Part shown: in pieces, positions 5,859-5,987 of the stretch
How positions within the stretch are numbered: the stretch's first letter is position 1
How the letters are laid out: every line of letters begins with the position of its first letter
Assembly: GCA_030695265.1 (NCBI GenBank)
Contig: JAUYTA010000518.1
Location: 1 to 5,987, forward strand
DNA: 5,987 nt
Reading direction: 5' to 3'
Source of the DNA: Bacteroidota bacterium
GTDB lineage: Bacteria > Bacteroidota > Bacteroidia > Bacteroidales > Prolixibacteraceae
Program-made: the position numbers and the translations under genes
The notes under the pieces: generated by a model
What the model was told of the DNA's origin: nothing
Seen by the model: the letters and a program-made list of their open reading frames with translations, nothing else
The model's database searches: none

Positions 5859-5987
5859 ATGAATATTAAACAAACACTGCTCGATATCAATAACGCGTAC
5901 ATCTTTTTTTGCTCGTCCATTTACCTTGGCATGTTCTGGACACTTCACTTTTTCTTTTTCCCAAACTATCCGTCGAAATTAAATGTG
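5859..5987 (+). CDS. Membrane protein, N-terminal 43 residues (continues past window)
   Basis: ATG 5859 opens a frame that stays open to the window end. After a short polar start (MNIKQTLLDINN) comes a very hydrophobic aromatic stretch at about 13-34 (AYIFFCSSIYLGMFW, then a run of Phe), a transmembrane helix or uncleaved anchor, followed by NYPSKLNV. The layout suggests a small multi-helix inner membrane protein, but only one helix is visible and I do not recognise the family. It starts 12 bp after the decarboxylase-like gene and is almost certainly co-transcribed with it, hinting that this pathway is linked to the membrane. Confidence 0.65.
   Translation, partial: MNIKQTLLDINNAYIFFCSSIYLGMFWTLHFFFFPNYPSKLNV

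Overview
The window looks like a chromosomal segment of a Bacteroidota bacterium, perhaps of the Marinilabiliales/Prolixibacteraceae or Cytophagales type. This is inferred from gene content: a lamin-tail/CotH surface protein, a DUF5675 protein, and a hydrolase/acetoacetate-decarboxylase-like gene pair. Moderate GC in the genes, AT-rich spacers, one TAnnTTTG-like promoter element and mostly absent Shine-Dalgarno sites agree with it. No rRNA, tRNA, CRISPR array, transposase or integrase was seen.

Layout. Positions 1-1533 (minus strand) hold the first 511 codons of a large secreted LTD/CotH protein whose 3' end lies outside the window. A 300-bp divergent spacer follows. Positions 1861-2373 (plus) hold a membrane fatty acid desaturase that is cut off after its second histidine box and runs straight into what looks like the upstream region of another gene. 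That upstream region carries ATGT-type half-sites in helical phase and precedes a 36-residue one-helix membrane protein (2419-2529). About 410 bp of AT-rich sequence without recognisable genes follows. A complete DUF5675 protein lies at 2944-3369.

Positions 3441-5987 look like one transcription unit. It holds a papain-like (C1A) cysteine peptidase that stops after about the first half of its catalytic domain (3441-3875), an alpha/beta hydrolase with an apparent cysteine nucleophile (3912-4925), an acetoacetate-decarboxylase-superfamily protein (4959-5846), and the start of a membrane protein (5859 to the window end). A short out-of-frame stretch at 3875-3910 reads like the lost C-terminus of the peptidase and ends 1 bp before the hydrolase start. 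This suggests an internal out-of-frame deletion in a formerly tight operon.

How the genes work together. The hydrolase, the decarboxylase-like enzyme and the membrane protein plausibly act on a shared lipophilic or beta-keto substrate, but no pathway can be named from the sequence alone. Two broken genes, an orphan small membrane gene and a lone DUF5675 gene between intact flanks suggest that 1.8-3.9 kb is a remodelled, decaying accessory segment. I found no clearly new complete system. The best leads are the hydrolase/decarboxylase-like operon, the deletion inside the peptidase, the beta-sandwich domain nested in the lamin-tail domain, and the phased half-sites in front of the small membrane gene.
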